A stretch of 33,079 nucleotides of DNA, taken from positions 1 through 33,079 of the forward strand of contig JALRAS010000018.1 in assembly GCA_023262495.1 (NCBI GenBank), in the 5' to 3' direction. Each line of letters begins with the position of its first letter. Within the stretch, counting starts at the first letter, position 1. The position numbers and the translations under genes were made by a program. This document shows, one piece after another, positions 28,456-33,079 of this stretch. The notes beneath the pieces are model-generated. The model was not told where the DNA came from. It saw only the letters and a program-made list of their open reading frames with translations, and did no database searches. This stretch comes from Bacteroidia bacterium (GTDB lineage: Bacteria; Bacteroidota; Bacteroidia; UBA4408).

Positions 28456-30174
28456 TTAATTTTCAATTCTAAAAACCGGATATCTGTGTGCTGATTTTTC
28501 ATACTCCGGAGCATTTCTAAAAATCCATGAAAGTTGCTCATAGTGGTTGTTATGAAGATTTTTTTCTTTTACATACGCATTCAGTTTGAATTGTAATTCT
28601 GGATTTTCTTTCAAAATTTTTTCTGCCGTTTCTTCATATACATAATCGCTGAACCATTCTTTTTGTTGCAAGGCACTATCAAAAAAATTCCAACTGAAAT
28701 AGGAGTCAATCGCCTTTGGTTCCAATGTTTCTACAATAAATCTATTACTTGTTTGATTGCAGGGAATCAAATAATCGCCACGATGAAAACGGATGAGCAT
28801 TTCTTCCTTTCTAACCTCAATGTTGCTGTGCAAGTAATGCCCTTCATAAGGTTTTGAGGTAGTTTTGTAGTTGTCGATGTAATAGCCTTTTACCAATATG
28901 TTAGAGTCTCTTTCTAGTTTAGTCATTTTTACGCCATTGATTTGTAGCAAATTTATTACCTCTGACCAAGCCTGTGGAATCAGGTATTCCTTTGGTTTTT
29001 CAACATCATCAACCGGGTTATAGTAATTGAAATACTTCACTGCTTTGATAAATGACTTGTTGCGGTCGTAATAGAGGCGTTTGAGTCCGCTGATATTGCT
29101 TTTTTTATAGCCGGCTTCATATCCTTTGAAACTCAATAAATCGAAGCGAGAAGTATCGATAACCCAATTGAGAGCGAATCTTTTTTGTGTATTGGCGATA
29201 TCATCGTCCGCACGTTTTTTGATACTGATTATTTCATCGGCATACCTATTGGTAATCGACATCAAGGTAATTAATAAATCATAGGTTGCCTTAACCTGAA
29301 TAGGATAGGGCTTAAGCATGTGTGCCTCCGTAACAAAGCCAAGTATATTGTAAAGAGCGGTATATCCGGTAGCAAACCTGGGAGTTTCTAAAAAACCTAC
29401 GAGGCCGCTATCAGGCGTTTCTTTGAGCGTATTTACATAAGGACACATTTCATTGTTTTTCAATTTCATGTCAGCATAAATGGCGGGAACCATTTTTGAG
29501 GTTAAAAAGTTTCCGGGCAGCGCATGCATTTTATTGTGTTGTGAAACAATCAAGGTCATGTTATAGCTGTAGTCGGCTCCGTTGCTGATGTGCGTGTCAA
29601 TAAATACATGTGGTTTAACGAGTTGTATTAATTCTATGAGAGAACGTGTATTTTTTGCATCGCACTTAATAAAGTCTCTATTCAAATCCAAATTTCGGGC
29701 ATTGCCTCTAAAACCGTGCTCTTTGGGCCCGTTTTGATTCGCACGAGAGCAGCAACCTCTGTTGAGGCCTCCATCAATATTATAAAATGGCACAATACAC
29801 ACCACTACCTTTTCGAGTAAAGATTGCAACTCTTTTTTATTAAGAAGGTCTTCGCTAAAACTCAAACATGCATCAACACCGCAGGGCTCACCGGCATGAA
29901 TACCGTTATTAATGAACACAATGGCCTTGTTTTTATGGCAAATGGATGCGAAATCAAAATCCTTGTCACCCGAAATTACAAAGAGGTGCAGTGGCAAGCC
30001 CACGTCTGTTTTACCAGCCTCCATGAGCCGGGTTTGACTGTATTTTTTTTCTAGATTTTTATAAAAATCTATACACTCTTGATAGGTAACAGTTTCATTT
30101 TCGAGATACTTTTGTTTGACATTTTGCGCCTGGCCAATAGAAGTAATCAGCATGAGCAGTAATATTTTTTTCAT
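28456..30174 (-). CDS. M14-family zinc carboxypeptidase
   Basis: 572 aa with signal peptide; NNGIHAGEPCGVDACLSF (HxxE zinc motif), PFYNIDGGLNRG, RNLDLNRDFIKCDAKNTRSL, HVFIDTHISNGADYSYNMTL. Confidence 0.9.
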   Translation of the reverse strand: MKKILLLMLITSIGQAQNVKQKYLENETVTYQECIDFYKNLEKKYSQTRLMEAGKTDVGLPLHLFVISGDKDFDFASICHKNKAIVFINNGIHAGEPCGVDACLSFSEDLLNKKELQSLLEKVVVCIVPFYNIDGGLNRGCCSRANQNGPKEHGFRGNARNLDLNRDFIKCDAKNTRSLIELIQLVKPHVFIDTHISNGADYSYNMTLIVSQHNKMHALPGNFLTSKMVPAIYADMKLKNNEMCPYVNTLKETPDSGLVGFLETPRFATGYTALYNILGFVTEAHMLKPYPIQVKATYDLLITLMSITNRYADEIISIKKRADDDIANTQKRFALNWVIDTSRFDLLSFKGYEAGYKKSNISGLKRLYYDRNKSFIKAVKYFNYYNPVDDVEKPKEYLIPQAWSEVINLLQINGVKMTKLERDSNILVKGYYIDNYKTTSKPYEGHYLHSNIEVRKEEMLIRFHRGDYLIPCNQTSNRFIVETLEPKAIDSYFSWNFFDSALQQKEWFSDYVYEETAEKILKENPELQFKLNAYVKEKNLHNNHYEQLSWIFRNAPEYEKSAHRYPVFRIEN

Positions 30175-30318
30175 ACGTTTGAATGGATTCCCAAATTAAA
30201 GCAATTGACAGATATGCTGCAACAGTAAACAAAAAAACATCGTGTATTGTTATAGCTAATTTGAACTTAATCGTAAGATTTTAAAAAATGATAATTTTGA
30301 ACCCATAAAATTATTGTA

Positions 30319-30732
30319 ATGAACTATTGGTTGATTAAATCAGAACCTTTTAAATATAGCTGGGAGCAATTCAGCAAGGATAAAAAATGTGTTTGGGACG
30401 GTGTAAGAAATTATGCTGCACGAAACAATCTCAAAGCCATGAAAAAAGGTGATCTTGCCCTGTTTTATCATAGTAATGAGGGGATGGAAATTGTTGGCAT
30501 AGCTAGGGTAGTAAAAGAGTTTTATCAAGATCCTACAACAACAGAAACAGCATGGGTGGCCGTGGATTTTACTCCCTTTAAAGCTTTAAAAAAGCCCGTT
30601 TCTTTGGCACAAATTAAAGCAGATAAGTTACTCGAAAACATGGATTTGGTAAGACATGCCCGTTTGTCGGTAGGTACCGTAAAGGAATTTGAGTTCGATA
30701 GGATATTGGCCTTGTCAGAAACCAAGGCATAG
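30319..30732 (+). CDS. EVE-domain protein
   Basis: 137 aa; MNYWLIKSEPFKYSWEQF, WDGVRNYAARNNLKAMKKGDLALFYHSNEGMEIVGIARV is the canonical EVE fold signature. Confidence 0.93.
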   Translation: MNYWLIKSEPFKYSWEQFSKDKKCVWDGVRNYAARNNLKAMKKGDLALFYHSNEGMEIVGIARVVKEFYQDPTTTETAWVAVDFTPFKALKKPVSLAQIKADKLLENMDLVRHARLSVGTVKEFEFDRILALSETKA

Positions 30733-30811
30733 TTGTCATTTCCTTTTCTAATTAATTTTAGGCAGTATCCATATACATTCCTATATTTACACCCTTTTTA
30801 CTATAATCAAT

Positions 30812-33079
30812 ATGCGATTGAATAAGAAATTTACATTTACGGTCTGTTTGATTTTTCTCATTGCTTGCGTGCAAGTTTTTGCTCAAAATGGAAACATCAG
30901 GGGTTTTGTATATGAATCTGAATCTGCCGAGCCGGTTATATTCACATCCGTTATTCTTAAAGGAACAACCTTTGGCGCGCAAACCGATGTTAATGGCTAT
31001 TTTTCAATAACCAAGTTGCCTGCCGGGTCATATACCTTGATGATTACTATGCTCGGTCATGACACATTAATCGAGAAAATCAACCTCAAAGAAAATGAAA
31101 TTCTTACCAAGAAATTATTCATTAAAAAATCTTCTGTAAAGCTTAAAGAGTTTGAGATATCGGCTGAAAAAAAAGAACAGCTTACTGAAGTACGCACATC
31201 GGTCACCAAAATTACGCCTCAAGACATTAAGAAGATTCCTTCAGTTGGTGGGGAGCCCGATTTAGCTCAATACCTGCAAGTGCTGCCAGGAGTTATTTTT
31301 ACTGGAGATCAAGGAGGGCAACTTTACATTAGGGGTGGTGCTCCTGTTCAAAATAAAGTGTTGCTCGATGGGATGATTATTTACAACCCTTTTCACTCAA
31401 TTGGTTTATTCTCGGTGTTTGATGCCGACTACATAAGGAATGCAGATGTTTACACAGGTGGATTTGGCGCACAATATGGTGGTCGTATTTCATCTATTAT
31501 GGATATCACCACGCGCGATGGTAACAAAAAAAGACTTTCAGGCAAGGTTGGAGCTACTACATTCGGATCAAAAGTATTGCTCGAAGGTCCACTTAAAAAA
31601 GCCAAAGAAGATGGCGGTGGCTCATCTTCATTTTTGTTATCATTCAAAAACTCATTTCTTGAGCAAAGTTCTAAGTTGCTTTACAACTATGTTGACACAG
31701 CCGGACTTCCATTTAATTTTACCGACTTTTACGGAAAAGTCTCCTTAAACGCTTCAAACGGCAGCAAGATCAATCTTTTTGGTTTCAATCAAACAGATGT
31801 TGTTAATTATAAAAACACCAGTAATTTAAAATGGACTCAAACCGGTTTAGGGTCTAATTTTATTGTGGTACCCTCAGGATCTGCTGTTTTAATCAAAGGT
31901 AACTTTGCGTATTCGAAATATGGCATCACCATGGGCGAAGGCACCGAAAAGCCAAGAAGCAGTAGTATCAATGGATTTAACTTTGGTATCAACTTTACCT
32001 ATTTCAAGCGCCAAAATGAGTTGAACTACGGAATTGATATACTCGGATTTAAAACAAAGTTTGATTTTTACAACTTTAATTACAAAATATCTCAAGAAGA
32101 AAATACCTCAGAACTTGCCGGCTACCTCAGGTACAAAATGATTTTTGGCAAGTTAATTATCGATCCTAGTTTACGTATTCATTACTATGCATCGTTGCAG
32201 GAAATTTCGCCCGAGCCAAGATTTGGTTTGAAATACAACCTTACCGATCGCTTTAGAATAAAAGCTTCTGGTGGAAGATACACACAGAACTTGCTTGCTG
32301 CAAACTCTGATCGTGATGTGGTTAACTTGTTTTACGGTTTTTTATCAGGACCTGAAAACTTGCCTCAAACTTTTGTTACCCGAAACGGAAATGTAAAGGA
32401 TGTAAACAGCAAATTACAAAAAGCGCTTCATTACATTGCAGGTTTTGAGTTTGACATCACCAGCAAAATATCCTTGAATGTGGAAGGGTATGATAAAGAA
32501 TTTACACAACTCACCAACATCAACAGAAATAAAATTTTTGATGATGTGGCCGATAATTCAGCTAAGCCCGATACACTTAAAAAGGATTATATCATTGAAA
32601 GTGGTTTTGCAAGAGGTATAGACTTCTTGCTGAAATTTGATTACAAAAAATTGTATGTATGGGCAGTTTATTCCTTTGGTTTTGTAAGAAGATGGGATGG
32701 TCAACAGCTTTACCCACCTCATTTCGATAGGAGGCATAACATTAATCTTGTAAGTTCTTATGTTTTTGGTAAGGGTCTCAACTGGGAAATTGATGCACGT
32801 TGGAATTTTGGATCTGGTTTTCCTTTTACCCAAACGCAAGGATTTTATGAAATGCTCGATTTGCAGGGTAATTTGAATAGTAATGTGGCCACAGCCAACG
32901 GTAATTTAGGGATATTATATGGAAGGCTAAATAACAAACGTTTGCCAACCTATCACCGACTCGATATCAGTATCAAAAGAAAATTTGCAGTAAGTGAAAA
33001 TGGCATTTTGGAAGTGAATGCCGGTGTAACCAATGTGTACAATCGTGAAAATGTATTTTATTTCAATCGTATAACCAAC
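30812..33079 (+). CDS. TonB-dependent outer-membrane receptor with N-terminal carboxypeptidase-regulatory-like domain, 3'-truncated by window edge
   Basis: Open frame from ATG 30812 to the window end (756 codons, no stop): MRLNKKFTFTVCLIFLIACVQVFAQNGNIRGFVYESESAEPVIFTSVILKGTTFGAQTDVNGYFSITKLPAGSYTL...; plug domain LAQYLQVLPGVIFTGDQGGQLYIRGGAPVQNKVLLDGMIIYNPFHSIGLFSVFDADYI. Absent from the ORF track because it is open-ended. Confidence 0.92.
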   Translation, partial: MRLNKKFTFTVCLIFLIACVQVFAQNGNIRGFVYESESAEPVIFTSVILKGTTFGAQTDVNGYFSITKLPAGSYTLMITMLGHDTLIEKINLKENEILTKKLFIKKSSVKLKEFEISAEKKEQLTEVRTSVTKITPQDIKKIPSVGGEPDLAQYLQVLPGVIFTGDQGGQLYIRGGAPVQNKVLLDGMIIYNPFHSIGLFSVFDADYIRNADVYTGGFGAQYGGRISSIMDITTRDGNKKRLSGKVGATTFGSKVLLEGPLKKAKEDGGGSSSFLLSFKNSFLEQSSKLLYNYVDTAGLPFNFTDFYGKVSLNASNGSKINLFGFNQTDVVNYKNTSNLKWTQTGLGSNFIVVPSGSAVLIKGNFAYSKYGITMGEGTEKPRSSSINGFNFGINFTYFKRQNELNYGIDILGFKTKFDFYNFNYKISQEENTSELAGYLRYKMIFGKLIIDPSLRIHYYASLQEISPEPRFGLKYNLTDRFRIKASGGRYTQNLLAANSDRDVVNLFYGFLSGPENLPQTFVTRNGNVKDVNSKLQKALHYIAGFEFDITSKISLNVEGYDKEFTQLTNINRNKIFDDVADNSAKPDTLKKDYIIESGFARGIDFLLKFDYKKLYVWAVYSFGFVRRWDGQQLYPPHFDRRHNINLVSSYVFGKGLNWEIDARWNFGSGFPFTQTQGFYEMLDLQGNLNSNVATANGNLGILYGRLNNKRLPTYHRLDISIKRKFAVSENGILEVNAGVTNVYNRENVFYFNRITN

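Noticed and set aside
1-33079. CRISPR arrays, tRNA/rRNA genes, IS elements, prophage or defence-island genes
   Set aside because: No regularly spaced repeats, no tRNA-like cloverleaf noticed by eye, and no transposase, integrase or known defence motif in any frame. A tRNAscan/Infernal run would be needed to exclude small RNAs fully.

Overview
This 33 kb window looks like a chromosomal segment from an AT-rich Bacteroidota bacterium (inferred from gene content, lipoprotein signals and SusC/TonB-like receptor architecture). It is mostly housekeeping: a pabB-like C-terminus, recG, uvrD/pcrA, an acyl-CoA carboxylase carboxyltransferase, an sdhC-sdhA-sdhB operon, nadK, thyA, lipB, a phosphoglucose/phosphomannose isomerase-like SIS protein, thioredoxins, an M14 peptidase and an EVE-domain protein. 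It ends inside a TonB-dependent receptor that the ORF track misses because it has no stop codon in the window. I see no CRISPR array, tRNA, rRNA, intact transposon or prophage. The most interesting locus is 18.3-20.4 kb: an MbnP-like lipoprotein directly followed by a di-heme (MauG/MbnH-like) peroxidase. This is the arrangement known for kynurenine-dependent copper proteins. It is preceded by an apparently frameshifted mini-lipoprotein and a very small Cys-X-Cys ORF. Other points of interest are a heptanucleotide tandem repeat that forms the C-terminal codons of a GT87-like protein, a flavin-reductase-like/flippase gene pair with two TTG starts, a rhodanese-thioredoxin fusion lipoprotein, an OmpA-like/TPR lipoprotein, and several structured or unusually long intergenic regions. 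All family assignments come from motif recognition by eye; no database search was run.
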